Source: Gammaproteobacteria bacterium
Lineage (GTDB): Bacteria > Pseudomonadota > Gammaproteobacteria > JAJFJF01
DNA: 64,000 bases
Direction: 5' to 3'
Assembly (NCBI GenBank): GCA_021774255.1
Contig: JAJFJF010000003.1
Coordinates: 1-64,000 of the forward strand
In this document: positions 8,366 to 16,803 of the stretch, piece by piece
How positions within the stretch are numbered: the stretch's first letter is position 1
Layout: the number at the start of each line of letters is the position of its first letter
The notes under the pieces: generated by a model
The model's database searches: none
What the model saw: only the letters and a program-made list of their open reading frames with translations
What the model was told of the DNA's origin: nothing
Program-made: the position numbers and the translations under genes

Positions 8366-9265
8366 ATGCAACCTAATGCACTTGATATCACACCAAAACC
8401 CATTGCTCCCATGACAGAGCTGGGCGCCTATGAAGCTCTCTGGGATGAACCCGGTGCTAGCTTTAAAACACTGGCAGAGAAATTTAAGAGCAGACCTGAT
8501 GCCCTGCCTTCAGATTTTGTTGCGCTTGACCGCATCCAAGATTACATTCAGCGCGTTAATCGAATGGTAAGTCAGGCTGGGGTAAATCAATTCGGGATAC
8601 GAGTCCATGGCGAACATGAGTACCCTCAAAAGCTACGAGATGCACAGTACCCAATTGAAGTCCTCTACTATCAAGGCCACTGGGATTTAGTTTATGCACC
8701 CTGTGTGGCTATTGTAGGCTCAAGAAGCGCTTCAACCGCTGGCATTCAACGTGCGCAAAAGCTTGCTAAACTCTTAGTGCAAGATGGGTATACCATCGTT
8801 TCAGGTCTTGCTAAAGGCATTGACACTGCTGCTCATCAAACTGCTATTCAAGAAGGCGGCAATACAATTGCTGTGATTGGCACGCCGCTTACTCAAGCTT
8901 ACCCACAGGAAAATAGCCAGCTTCAAGATAAAATCCGCCAGCAGTTTCTGCTCATTAGCCAAGTACCCTTCTATCGCTACGTACAGCAGCATTACACGGT
9001 TAACCGTTTCTTTTTCCCAGAGCGCAACAAATTGATGGCAGCCCTAACGGATGCGACTATTATCGTGGAGGCAGGTAAAACCTCAGGCACGCGTGTTCAA
9101 GCCAAGGCAGCGCTTGCGCAAGGTAGGAAGCTCTTCATCCTAAATAACTGCTTTGACGGCCCTGGAAAAACTTGGGTCACTGAACTTGAAGCGCAAGGCG
9201 CTATCCGCGTGGCGGACTACCAAGATATCAAGGAACACCTGCCTCATGCGCCTAATTCGAATTGA
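8366..9265 (+). CDS. DprA-like Rossmann-fold protein (ShosA-like candidate antitoxin)
   Basis: 299 residues. The DprA core is clear: VAIVGSRSASTAGIQ near residue 115, then VSGLAKGIDTAAH and GNTIAVIGTPL, and a SGTRVQAKAALAQGR segment near the end. Housekeeping DprA loads RecA on incoming ssDNA. This copy lies in a mobile element, lacks the usual C-terminal winged helix, and is followed with a 20-bp overlap by a phosphoribosyltransferase gene. That pairing matches the ShosTA anti-phage toxin-antitoxin type (DprA-domain ShosA with PRTase ShosT), as far as I recall the family. The assignment to ShosTA is inferred from gene pairing and domains only. Confidence 0.75.
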   Translation: MQPNALDITPKPIAPMTELGAYEALWDEPGASFKTLAEKFKSRPDALPSDFVALDRIQDYIQRVNRMVSQAGVNQFGIRVHGEHEYPQKLRDAQYPIEVLYYQGHWDLVYAPCVAIVGSRSASTAGIQRAQKLAKLLVQDGYTIVSGLAKGIDTAAHQTAIQEGGNTIAVIGTPLTQAYPQENSQLQDKIRQQFLLISQVPFYRYVQQHYTVNRFFFPERNKLMAALTDATIIVEAGKTSGTRVQAKAALAQGRKLFILNNCFDGPGKTWVTELEAQGAIRVADYQDIKEHLPHAPNSN

Positions 9266-9878
9266 TGAGGCTCATCGACCTAATCATCCTTACCTAACAC
9301 CTAGTGACGTTTGCTACTTCTGGGGCGAGTATACTGCCAGAGCGGGCTATCAACATAGCGATACCAATCAGCTGGTGATGAATTTTAAGAAACCAGTGAG
9401 CAAAAAGAATCAGCCTGACTGGACCTATAAGCAGCAAGCCACTCTTACCTTGGCAGATATTCTAGCCAATGCGATAGATAAAAAATTTCTACAGCATGTA
9501 ACCTTTGTACCCGTTCCACCCTCTAAAACAAAAGATGATCCAAAGCATGATGATCGAATGATAGAGCTACTTAGACAGCTTGAAAACAATATTGGCATTG
9601 AGCTTGATGTTCGAGAGCTTATTAAGCAGACAAAATCGATGCCTGCTGCGCATGAGCAAGAAGATGGACAGCGACCTAAACCTGAGGTCTTGAGAGCATG
9701 CTACCTCTTAGAGCAAGATCTACTGACTCCAACACCTAAGCAGCTTGTGGTTATTGACGACTTGCTAACGACTGGATGTCATTTTAAAGCGGTGCAGATG
9801 GTGTTAGGAGAAGCGTTCCCTGGTGTACCGATTAGTGAGTTGTTTGTTGCAAGAAGAAGCATTACTATAACCACCTAA
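9246..9878 (+). CDS. Phosphoribosyltransferase-domain protein (ShosT-like candidate toxin)
   Basis: About 210 residues from the ATG at 9246, inside the end of the DprA-like gene. A longer frame from 9153 would overlap that gene by over 100 bp and is less likely. The type I PRTase PRPP-binding signature is seen as LVVIDDLLTTGCHF near residue 165, with a strand and loop TFVPVPPSKTKDDP near residue 88 like that of ComF-type proteins. In ShosTA-type systems the PRTase is the toxin and the DprA partner restrains it. The overlap suggests translational coupling at a fixed ratio. A plain ComF-like role in DNA uptake is the alternative. Confidence 0.75.
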   Translation: MRLIRIDEAHRPNHPYLTPSDVCYFWGEYTARAGYQHSDTNQLVMNFKKPVSKKNQPDWTYKQQATLTLADILANAIDKKFLQHVTFVPVPPSKTKDDPKHDDRMIELLRQLENNIGIELDVRELIKQTKSMPAAHEQEDGQRPKPEVLRACYLLEQDLLTPTPKQLVVIDDLLTTGCHFKAVQMVLGEAFPGVPISELFVARRSITITT

Positions 9879-9904
9879 CTTAAACACATGAAGGAAAGAT
9901 AGAC

Positions 9905-10045
9905 ATGTCGGATGATAAAAAGAACAAAGAGAACTCCACCCCACCCAATAAATCCACTGATGACTCCTCTAAACAAGAAAAGCAAGAAAGAAACGATGGG
10001 TATGTACCTACTCCATGGGAACCAGATGAGACAAAATCTGCATAA
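9905..10045 (+). CDS. Small hydrophilic protein downstream of the PRTase gene
   Basis: A 46-codon frame that begins at the ATG at 9905 with AAGGAAAG upstream, 26 bp after the PRTase stop. The product is highly charged (SDDKKNKENSTPPNKSTDD) and likely disordered, ending PWEPDETKSA. It shares the operon strand and could be a third component. Its last 38 bp overlap the end of the convergent membrane-protein gene. Small size keeps the confidence moderate. Confidence 0.45.
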   Translation: MSDDKKNKENSTPPNKSTDDSSKQEKQERNDGYVPTPWEPDETKSA

Positions 10046-10493
10046 GTTTATCCTCAAAAAAATAAGGTAAAACCACAGCACTAATTGCGGAAAGGAGGAA
10101 AACTAAAATCGAAATGTTAATTGCTGTCCCACGGCCAGCACTTATTTTATTATTATGCTCAGCTTTCTCCTCATATGCTAAAGCAATAGAGCATAATAAG
10201 CTTTCCTTTGGGCTGGGATCTCCTATGAGGGCAGATGCGTTGCTCCCAAGTGAAGCGAATTTTTTTACTCTCATAGCCGAATAAAGCAAGATGCTAAGTG
10301 ATACGAGCAGTCCAATTAAAACGATATATAGTGAAGGGTGTGGAGTTAGTTCAAATACTACCGTAATCAGTATGGTAATCCCTGTAAGGTAAGCCCCGCA
10401 CAGAAAAAATGCTTTTCTATCCAAGATGTTAGCACTACTAGCAGAAGACTCAAGCTTAGCTTTAGCCTCTTCAAAAATAATCATACTTTTCAT
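10008..10493 (-). CDS. Hypothetical membrane protein with three transmembrane segments
   Basis: 161 residues. The N-terminal 25 residues form an amphipathic helix. Two hydrophobic segments follow (around residues 29-50 and 55-75), then a cytoplasmic-looking middle part (SIALAYEEKAEHNNKIS) and a last membrane segment near residues 125-148. I do not recognise the family. The layout resembles small membrane effectors found in defence loci such as SLATT-type proteins, but this is only a topological similarity. It is convergent with the PRTase operon. Confidence 0.5.
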   Translation of the reverse strand: MKSMIIFEEAKAKLESSASSANILDRKAFFLCGAYLTGITILITVVFELTPHPSLYIVLIGLLVSLSILLYSAMRVKKFASLGSNASALIGDPSPKESLLCSIALAYEEKAEHNNKISAGRGTAINISILVFLLSAISAVVLPYFFEDKLMQILSHLVPME

Positions 10494-10780
10494 AAAAACC
10501 GTCCCGGTAAAAGAGCATTTAACAAAAATAACCTATTTTTATAAATTAAGCCACACTGAACATTGAGTTACTTAAAAGCTAAGTGGCCTGCCTAGAGAAT
10601 TCCACAAGCCTCCTTGGCCGCTGCCCCCGCTCACTCTAGATACAGCCGTGAGTGCCTATCAAACCACAACGCTACTTTTCCTTCCCAATCACCGTTGAGT
10701 TGCATATCACAACCCCATAAATAGTCTGCCTCTTACCCGGCTCATGATTTTTTCTCAACATAAAGTTCGCTCCTTCTCCT
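10494..10780. other. Short intergenic region
   Basis: Between the membrane-protein gene and the excisionase-like gene. It contains only very short frames on the minus strand (29 and 24 codons), which I cannot support as genes. Confidence 0.3.
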
Positions 10781-11017
10781 TTAATAATTCGCATGGCTTG
10801 AATTCTGCCCATCCACCCAATCAAAAAATGCATTTTCATCAATCAGAACCCGGCGTCCTGCTCGCTTAACCACCTTATCAAATCCATTGCGATGGCCGTT
10901 AAAAATAAAATGACGTAATCCTGAAGTTGATGGCCAATCATGATATTGATTCCAAGTAGTGACAGGGATTAGTCGTCTGCTATGGCAGTTTGTTTTAGTT
11001 TGTTGTGATGTGTTCAT
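10781..11017 (-). CDS. Excisionase-like (recombination directionality) protein
   Basis: 78 residues with a small winged-helix pattern: LIPVTTWNQYHDWPSTSGLRHFI, then KRAGRRVLIDENAFFDWV. This matches the shape of AlpA/Xis-type proteins, where the arginine-rich wing is followed by an acidic helix. It lies 304 bp downstream of the integrase on the same strand, the usual place for a factor that turns the integrase toward excision. No purified-family signature is certain, so the call is by fold and position. Confidence 0.65.
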   Translation of the reverse strand: MNTSQQTKTNCHSRRLIPVTTWNQYHDWPSTSGLRHFIFNGHRNGFDKVVKRAGRRVLIDENAFFDWVDGQNSSHANY

Positions 11018-11321
11018 AGTTTTTCTCCTATATAAAAATTATTTCCACCATGATGCGGGGTAAAAATATTAAAGCAAAAGGCAGGAGTAACGGCTAGTGG
11101 GAAAGGTGCGTTCAAATAAATAAAGAAGTATGAAGGTGTATGAGGAATGGATTTATTTTTTGAGAGGCGGCAGTACGCTGCGTTTTTGATTGCTATCGTG
11201 CGAATTCTCTAGCAGCGATAGAGACTAATGATTACAACGATGCACATGCAATACATGACAATTCACTATAGCAAAAGAAAGCTAACAGCAATCAGCTACA
11301 ACAAAACAGTAACCAATAGTA
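11018..11321. other. Intergenic region beside the integrase
   Basis: About 300 bp of AT-rich sequence with an inverted pair CTATCG and CGATAG around 11192-11222. No gene is visible. Integrase arm sites could lie here, but none can be named from sequence. Confidence 0.3.
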
Positions 11322-12425
11322 CTAGGCGGCAGCTCCGAATATTTTCTGATTCATTGCTTCAAGTACACCCGCTGTATGTGACTCTGAGAGGTGTGTATAG
11401 CGCTTGACCATCTGAAGGGTCTTGTGGCCAAGGACTTCAGCTATCTCTGCAATACTGGCACCATTCATAGCTAAGTAGGAAGCTGCTGAGTGACGCAGAT
11501 CATGGAAGCGGAAGTCTTCAATATTGGCTTGCTTGAGAGCTGTGAGCCATGGCTTACGCAAATCCATTGGCTTATTAGTTTGGCTGGCGTTATGGCTAGG
11601 AAATAAGAGTTTCGTACCCAGGTATTTTATTTTGCTATGGGCTTTAAGTAGCTTTAAGGTGTGAGTGGTTAATGGCACGACTCGGCGCTCGCCGTTCTTG
11701 GTCTCATGAAGGGTAATACGGCCTTTCTTCAAATCTACATCCTCCCAAGTGAGGTTCATAATTTCGCCCTGACGCATCCCTGTTGAAAGAGCTAATACTA
11801 CGACAATATTGAGATAAGAGTTCTGAGAGCTTTCGCAGGCAGCCAATAAGCGTGCTCGTTCATTATCAGATAAGAAGCGAACCCGACCACGAGGCTCTTT
11901 TGGCTTGGTCACTTTGAGTACAGGATTGGAATCGAGCCAACCCCACTCTTTAACTGCGATGGTGAAGGCGTGAGAAAGAGCAGCGAGATAGCGGGCGACG
12001 GTTGCAGGGGAACGCTGAGCTCCCTTACACCTTATCTCACTAGATAAATTATTGCGATATTCAGCAATTAACGCAGGGCTCATATCAACTAACAGGTATC
12101 CCCCTAAATTATCCTTCCACCATAACAAATGGCGAAGCTTATCTTTTTGATTTTTTTGCTCGATAAACCCTTCTTGGATATAACGCTCAATCAATTTTTT
12201 AAGAGTATGTTTTTTTGACTCAGAGGTCTTAAAATAATGCCCCTGCCGAATCGCGGTCTCAGTCTCTTGTGCCCACCGCTTCGCATCAGTCAGCCGACTA
12301 AAAGTTGAGGTTTGGAGAGGGTATCCTTTAAGCCTTACCCTAACTCTATAGCTGGTAACGTTATCATCACTCACGCGCTTCTCTATTGCTGCCATTTTCT
12401 TCTCCATGGTCCTCTGATGGTCCAC
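11322..12425 (-). CDS. int: Tyrosine site-specific integrase
   Basis: 367 residues with the layout of phage/ICE integrases: an N-terminal arm-binding domain, a SAM-like core-binding domain (residues about 70-170), and a catalytic domain. Catalytic residues are seen as the arginine in STGMRQGEIMNL, HDLRHSAAS, then GHKTLQMVKRYTHLS with the tyrosine nucleophile. It sits 157 bp from the 3' end of tRNA-Lys and points away from it, as expected for an element inserted at that tRNA. The true start may be the internal ATG at MAAIEKR. Confidence 0.93.
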   Translation of the reverse strand: MDHQRTMEKKMAAIEKRVSDDNVTSYRVRVRLKGYPLQTSTFSRLTDAKRWAQETETAIRQGHYFKTSESKKHTLKKLIERYIQEGFIEQKNQKDKLRHLLWWKDNLGGYLLVDMSPALIAEYRNNLSSEIRCKGAQRSPATVARYLAALSHAFTIAVKEWGWLDSNPVLKVTKPKEPRGRVRFLSDNERARLLAACESSQNSYLNIVVVLALSTGMRQGEIMNLTWEDVDLKKGRITLHETKNGERRVVPLTTHTLKLLKAHSKIKYLGTKLLFPSHNASQTNKPMDLRKPWLTALKQANIEDFRFHDLRHSAASYLAMNGASIAEIAEVLGHKTLQMVKRYTHLSESHTAGVLEAMNQKIFGAAA

Positions 12426-12582
12426 TTAGAAACGAATAATAACAACTAATCATAACAACAAGCAATAGAAGGGGGTAAAGGCAGTTTAAGAAGGAAAGTA
12501 GGAAAACTTATAATAACTGATTGATTTTAAATATTATTTTGTCGTGGATGACTGTGGTTTGTTGTGGCTTATGATGCTTAAA

Positions 12583-12658
12583 TGGTGGGCCGTCTGCGGC
12601 TCGAACGCAGGACCAACGGATTAAAAGTCCGGTGCTCTACCAACTGAGCTAACGGCCC
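12583..12658 (-). tRNA. tRNA-Lys (anticodon TTT), integration target
   Basis: Read on the minus strand it starts GGGCCGTTAGCTCAGTTGG, has a CTTTTAA anticodon loop (TTT, lysine), a TTCGA T-loop and ends GGCCCACCA. The CCA end is encoded. The acceptor arms pair fully (GGGCCGT with ACGGCCC). The integrase gene lies next to its 3' end, so the 3' half is likely the attachment site of the element to the left. The other attachment copy was not found in the window and must lie to the left. Confidence 0.95.
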
Positions 12659-12733
12659 ATTTAAGGTCATGTAGTGCCTGTCCCTGGCGCAACACTGTGG
12701 TACTTAACACCACCTGCCTCGGCTTTCCGTGCC
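12640..12733. repeat. Direct repeat copy 1 (tRNA-Lys 5' end and upstream region)
   Basis: 94 bp containing the first 19 nt of tRNA-Lys and its upstream flank. It is repeated 142 bp further right (12782-12875) with only two mismatches. Confidence 0.9.
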
Positions 12734-12781
12734 TCGGCGCTCGACGGGGCGAAGCAGTGCTTCGCCTGTTAACCGTCTCGC

Positions 12782-12875
12782 CCAACTGAGCTAACGGCCC
12801 ATTTAAGGTCATGTAGTGCCTATCCCTGGCGCAACATTGTGGTACTTAACACCACCTGCCTCGGCTTTCCGTGCC
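12782..12875. repeat. Direct repeat copy 2 (truncated tRNA-Lys remnant)
   Basis: This second copy keeps only the 5' 19 nt of the tRNA, after which the sequence diverges. It looks like the remains of a second tRNA-Lys gene or of an older integration/recombination event at this site. Confidence 0.85.
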
Positions 12876-13041
12876 GCTGGCTTAAAAACAGCAGCCCAAG
12901 ATACTAAAAAAGTACCTTATTCGCAAGCAAGTTGGCGATCAAGGGTGTCATTTAAGGCCCATGCTCGCCTGTCCATTCTAGTTTCTCTATCCTAAACACG
13001 GTATCATGCTTCGTTTAAATCGTGCGATGTTGGGAGCAACC

Positions 13042-13617
13042 ATGCGCAAAGGCGCTATTTCACTATTACTGCTATTAGGCACCCACTCAGCCTTTGCTGC
13101 CACGCACTTTACAGACCTCAACTTGAGTAACACTAGTGCTTATTTAGGCTACGCACAAGAAATCATGCGGGATGACCAAGACGATCGCGCCGCGGCCGTC
13201 TCCTCCAGCATTATGTGGAACACCGACAATAACAAAGTCTTTTCGGTGGGCATTGCCGGCACACAAGCTACACATGAATTTATCCCTGCCACACAATTTA
13301 GCGTCGGCCTCAAAACCTTTGTGGCGGTGTTTGACGGTTTAGATGTCACTGCCATTGCATTAGGCGGCGGCTTTCGCGTGGCCTTGCCAGTGCGCTGGCC
13401 TTTTAATGTCACCAGCCAATTTTATTACGCACCCGACGTGGTGACCTTCCGCGACGGCGACAACTTTTTAACATACGATGGCAGCTTAGAGTTTGTTTTA
13501 GATCCGCGCGGTCTTATTCTTTACAGCGGCTACCGTATTGTCACCTCAAAAGTAAGTGACAACAGCGATGTGATTGATAATACCTTCACGGTTGGCATTC
13601 GGTTTATGTTCGGATGA
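13042..13617 (+). CDS. YfaZ-like outer-membrane protein
   Basis: 191 residues from the ATG at 13042, which has GGAG just upstream. An earlier in-frame ATG at 13006 would add residues ahead of the signal peptide. The signal peptide runs to HSAFA. The rest alternates polar and hydrophobic residues as in a beta-barrel and ends in a typical C-terminal strand (FTVGIRFMFG). It resembles the YfaZ family of small barrel proteins of unknown role. The stop overlaps the start of the AmpG-like gene by 4 bp, so the two form an operon. Confidence 0.7.
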   Translation: MRKGAISLLLLLGTHSAFAATHFTDLNLSNTSAYLGYAQEIMRDDQDDRAAAVSSSIMWNTDNNKVFSVGIAGTQATHEFIPATQFSVGLKTFVAVFDGLDVTAIALGGGFRVALPVRWPFNVTSQFYYAPDVVTFRDGDNFLTYDGSLEFVLDPRGLILYSGYRIVTSKVSDNSDVIDNTFTVGIRFMFG

Positions 13618-14930
13618 ACACGCTCTGGCTGAACAAGCGCATGGGCATCGTGCTCTTGTTGTCTTTTGCTTCTGGCCTACCCTACACACTCTCAAACAGC
13701 ACACTCCAAGCCTGGTATAAAGACGCTGGCATCGGTATCGTCGCCATCGGGATGCTCAGCTTAGCCTCCGGGCCCTATATTTATAAGTTTTTGTGGGCAC
13801 CGCTGTTCGACCGCTATCTCCCACCTTGCTTAACCCGACGGCGCGGCTGGATAGTGATCAGCCAACTGGGCGTGGTCGCGTGTTTGATCTGCATGGCGTT
13901 TTTGCGGCCGGATCAAACGCCTCTTCTGCTCGCCTGTTTTGCTTTGCTATTGGCTTTTTTATCTGCCTCGCAAGACGTGGTCATCGATGCACACCGCACA
14001 GATTTACTCACCACCAAAGAACGCGGCCTCGGCGCCGCCTTTTATTCTTTAGGGTATCGCTTGGGCTTTTGGATTGCCTCCGGGCCCGCCCTCATCATCG
14101 CCGGATTTTATGGCTGGCAAGCGGCTTACCTCAGCATGGCGGCCTTTATGCTGATTGGCGTATGGAGCACTTACCGCGCACCTGAAAGTGAATACACGCC
14201 CACGCCCCCCTCCACACTCAAGCAAGCCGTGGTTGAACCTTGGCGAGAATTGATGAGTCGCCACCGAGCAATTGGCCTGCTGCTGTTGATCTTGCTCTAT
14301 AAACTAGGCGATTCCTTTGCCTTTAGCCTGGTGAACCCTTTCTTGCTGGACTTAGGTTTTAATGTGCAAGAAGTGGGGCTGTTTAATAGCTCATTTAATC
14401 TAGTGGCTATCATCATTGGGACGTTTATCGGTGGGTGGATACTCACTCGCATCCGCTTATTTCCCGCACTGCTTATCTTTGGCTTGCTCCAAGCGCTTTC
14501 TAATCTCGCGTTTATGTTGCTCGCGGTGGTCGGGAAAAACTACGCTGTGATGGCAGGGGCACTGGCCTTTGAGTATTTGTGTTTTGGGATGGGCAATAGC
14601 GCCATCATTGCCTTAATGATGACCTTGTGCCACCCTCGCTTTAGCGCCACGCAATTTGCCCTTTTCTCAGCGATTGCCGCCTTAAGCCGCGTGTATGCGG
14701 GTCCCATCGCCGGCGTGATGGTCAGCAGTATCGGCTGGGTCTGGTTTTATGGCTTCACGTTTCTGATTGCCTTCCCGGGGATCTTGGTGCTGCTTGCCAT
14801 TCAGGGCAGTTTGCGTGAGCAGATCGCTAAGCGAGAGGCGCTTGATAAAGATGCAGAAGACGATGACAACGCCGAAACGCTAATAACCCCTCACCCCAGC
14901 CCTCTCCCCTTGGAGGGGAGAGGGGGCTAG
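13614..14930 (+). CDS. AmpG-like MFS permease (muropeptide uptake)
   Basis: 438 residues with about 12 membrane segments. AmpG-type features include the opening LLSFASGLPYTLSNSTLQAW, GPYIYKFLWAPLFDRY, and SASQDVVIDAHRTDLL. AmpG imports anhydro-muropeptides for peptidoglycan recycling. The last 15 residues (THPSPLPLEGRG-like, from 14884) are translated from a genome repeat (CCCTCTCCCC-TTGGAGGGG) and are not part of the family. The coding region therefore seems to have lost its original stop and now ends inside the repeat. Confidence 0.85.
   Translation: MNTLWLNKRMGIVLLLSFASGLPYTLSNSTLQAWYKDAGIGIVAIGMLSLASGPYIYKFLWAPLFDRYLPPCLTRRRGWIVISQLGVVACLICMAFLRPDQTPLLLACFALLLAFLSASQDVVIDAHRTDLLTTKERGLGAAFYSLGYRLGFWIASGPALIIAGFYGWQAAYLSMAAFMLIGVWSTYRAPESEYTPTPPSTLKQAVVEPWRELMSRHRAIGLLLLILLYKLGDSFAFSLVNPFLLDLGFNVQEVGLFNSSFNLVAIIIGTFIGGWILTRIRLFPALLIFGLLQALSNLAFMLLAVVGKNYAVMAGALAFEYLCFGMGNSAIIALMMTLCHPRFSATQFALFSAIAALSRVYAGPIAGVMVSSIGWVWFYGFTFLIAFPGILVLLAIQGSLREQIAKREALDKDAEDDDNAETLITPHPSPLPLEGRGG
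14886..14928. repeat. GC-rich palindromic repeat (CTCTCCCC/GGGGAGAG family)
   Basis: A copy of the window's most common intergenic palindrome. Related copies are seen near 27040, 27130, 38405, 38655, 41215, 49800 and 50035. Here it overlaps the end of the permease gene. Confidence 0.8.
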
Positions 14931-15113
14931 CCCGCGAAACGCCTTAGCGCACACGGTGTAATCACCGCGAAGCTGACAAGCTGGCGTTGGGCTCTTTCTC
15001 TGCTTGTTTTCCGAAACCTTGTCATTGTGAGAAAGGGGAGAAAGGCCCCCTCAACTTGAGGTAAAAAAACAGGTATAATATTTGCCCGTTGCGGCCGACC
15101 CCATAAAAAAGCA

Positions 15114-16265
15114 ATGTCTATGCGTGTCTTACATGTTTACAAAACCTACCACCCCGATTCCATCGGCGGTTTGGAAAATACGATTTTTGAAATCTGCCAT
15201 GGACTGCGGCAGCAACATATCGACACACGCATATTTTGTTTAAGCCCCTCGGCAAACCCGCGGGTACTGCACCTCCCAGAAGCGGATGTGTATCGCGCAC
15301 CTTTGTCTTTTGAAGTAGCCTCTTGCGGCTTTTCTGCCCGTGGCTTATTTGCTTTTAAAGCGCAAGCACGCTGGGCAGACATTATTCATTATCACTTCCC
15401 GTGGCCTTTTGCTGATGTCATGCATTTCTTTAACCGAGTAGATACCCCGAACGTGGTGGCGTACCAGTCTGACATTGTCAAACAAGCTAAGCTTTATAAA
15501 CTGTATTCGCCACTCATGACCCGCTTTCTTAATCAGACAGATGCCATCATTGCCTCATCACCCCATTACGCACGCACCAGCGACGTGTTAGCAAAGTATC
15601 GTGATAAGCTGCACGTTATTCCGATTGGGTTGAACAAACAAAATTATCCCACACCCGATACAAACTGCCTTGATAAATGGGCCACAAAATTACCCACCCC
15701 CTTCTTTTTATTTGTGGGTGTGCTGCGATATTATAAAGGCCTGCCGATTTTACTTGAGGCCATTAACAATGCGCCTTACCCTGTTGTGATTGCCGGCAAC
15801 GGGCCACTTGAAGCACAACTCAAACGTCAGGCTAAACAAACGCAACTAGATAATGCTATTTTCTTGGGCACCGTATCCGAGATCGATAAATTTGCCTTAC
15901 TGCAACTGTGCCGCGCGCTTGTCTTCCCTTCTAATGTGCGAACAGAAGCCTATGGGATCACCTTAGTCGAAGCCGCCATGTCGGGCAAACCCATGATCTC
16001 AACCAACCTGGGCACCGGCACAGATTTTATCAATCAAGATAATAAAACGGGATTGGTTGTGCCCGCAAACGACCCGCACGCACTGAGGAAAGCACTCGAT
16101 ACATTATATGCCGACGCCGCACTATGCGAGAAAATGGGTAAGGCAGCTTATGCACGCTACCAACAGTATTTTACAGCAGATAAGATGGTGGGAGCGCATT
16201 TGAAATTATACGAGCATATCCTGACCGCCAGCAGGCAACCCGCTGAAAGTAAAAGCACGCAATAG
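15114..16265 (+). CDS. Glycosyltransferase family 4
   Basis: 383 residues, GT-B fold. The N-terminal domain has a glycine-rich start (HPDSIGGLENTIFEICHGL). The C-terminal domain has FFLFVGVLRYYKGLPILLEA, VIAGNGPLEAQLKRQA, and the E-x7-E motif in EAYGITLVEAAMSGKP. These use a nucleotide sugar to extend lipopolysaccharide, capsule or glycolipid; the acceptor is not evident. A possible -10 box (TATAAT, 15074-15079) lies upstream. Start could be at the second ATG at 15120. It stands alone, convergent with the sspB side. Confidence 0.88.
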   Translation: MSMRVLHVYKTYHPDSIGGLENTIFEICHGLRQQHIDTRIFCLSPSANPRVLHLPEADVYRAPLSFEVASCGFSARGLFAFKAQARWADIIHYHFPWPFADVMHFFNRVDTPNVVAYQSDIVKQAKLYKLYSPLMTRFLNQTDAIIASSPHYARTSDVLAKYRDKLHVIPIGLNKQNYPTPDTNCLDKWATKLPTPFFLFVGVLRYYKGLPILLEAINNAPYPVVIAGNGPLEAQLKRQAKQTQLDNAIFLGTVSEIDKFALLQLCRALVFPSNVRTEAYGITLVEAAMSGKPMISTNLGTGTDFINQDNKTGLVVPANDPHALRKALDTLYADAALCEKMGKAAYARYQQYFTADKMVGAHLKLYEHILTASRQPAESKSTQ

Positions 16266-16270
16266 CGCGC

Positions 16271-16801
16271 TTACTGCCCTATATCTTGCGGCGAACCCGG
16301 TGGACTGACGATATCCCGCACCGCCATCATGAGTTGACGAATAGCTTCATCAATATGCATGATGGGGCTATCAGGGTTGAGCTGACTTTGCTCGAGTGAG
16401 AATTGTGCAATAAGCTCTTCTACTTGCTCGACTAACGTCACACGATCATCATGCCCCGCGGTGGGGCGCATGAGTAGGTTAAAGGCCTTTGTTTCACTGT
16501 GAACCTCAAGCGCAGACAATACTGCATTGAACTGTTTTGATAATTCAAAGCCAACGGTTGTTTTGATTTTATGCTGAAACAATTCATTCGCACGTAAGCC
16601 TTTTAGGTTTTGCAATGAGGTCAACATAAACTGCAATGACTTGCCGCCATCACAGGTGAAACAATATTTAGGCTTGCTGCAACCAGGGTGTGTGAAGGTT
16701 TTGGTGTAGGAGATAGCATCACTGGATGTCTCTTCTCCTTCTTCTGTCTCAGGTGTGTTTGAAGATTTTTTCAGTACTGCCAGTATTTTTTTGATCGTCA
16801 A
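16271..16801 (-). CDS. Hypothetical protein downstream of sspB
   Basis: 176 residues, 2 bp after the sspB stop, so probably in the sspA-sspB operon. I do not recognise it. Two cysteine pairs (HPGCSKPKYCFTCDGG, residues about 39-52) could bind zinc. The rest is predicted helical, with no signal peptide or membrane segment. Confidence 0.55.
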   Translation of the reverse strand: MTIKKILAVLKKSSNTPETEEGEETSSDAISYTKTFTHPGCSKPKYCFTCDGGKSLQFMLTSLQNLKGLRANELFQHKIKTTVGFELSKQFNAVLSALEVHSETKAFNLLMRPTAGHDDRVTLVEQVEELIAQFSLEQSQLNPDSPIMHIDEAIRQLMMAVRDIVSPPGSPQDIGQ

Positions 16802-16803
16802 AA

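Noticed and set aside
9153-9245. Longer start for the PRTase gene
   Set aside because: It would overlap the DprA-like gene by over 100 bp in another frame; the ATG at 9246 gives a normal family start and a 20-bp overlap.
12621-12812. Minus-strand frame across tRNA-Lys (ends SVGRAPDF-like)
   Set aside because: This is the usual spurious translation of a tRNA gene and its repeated flank.
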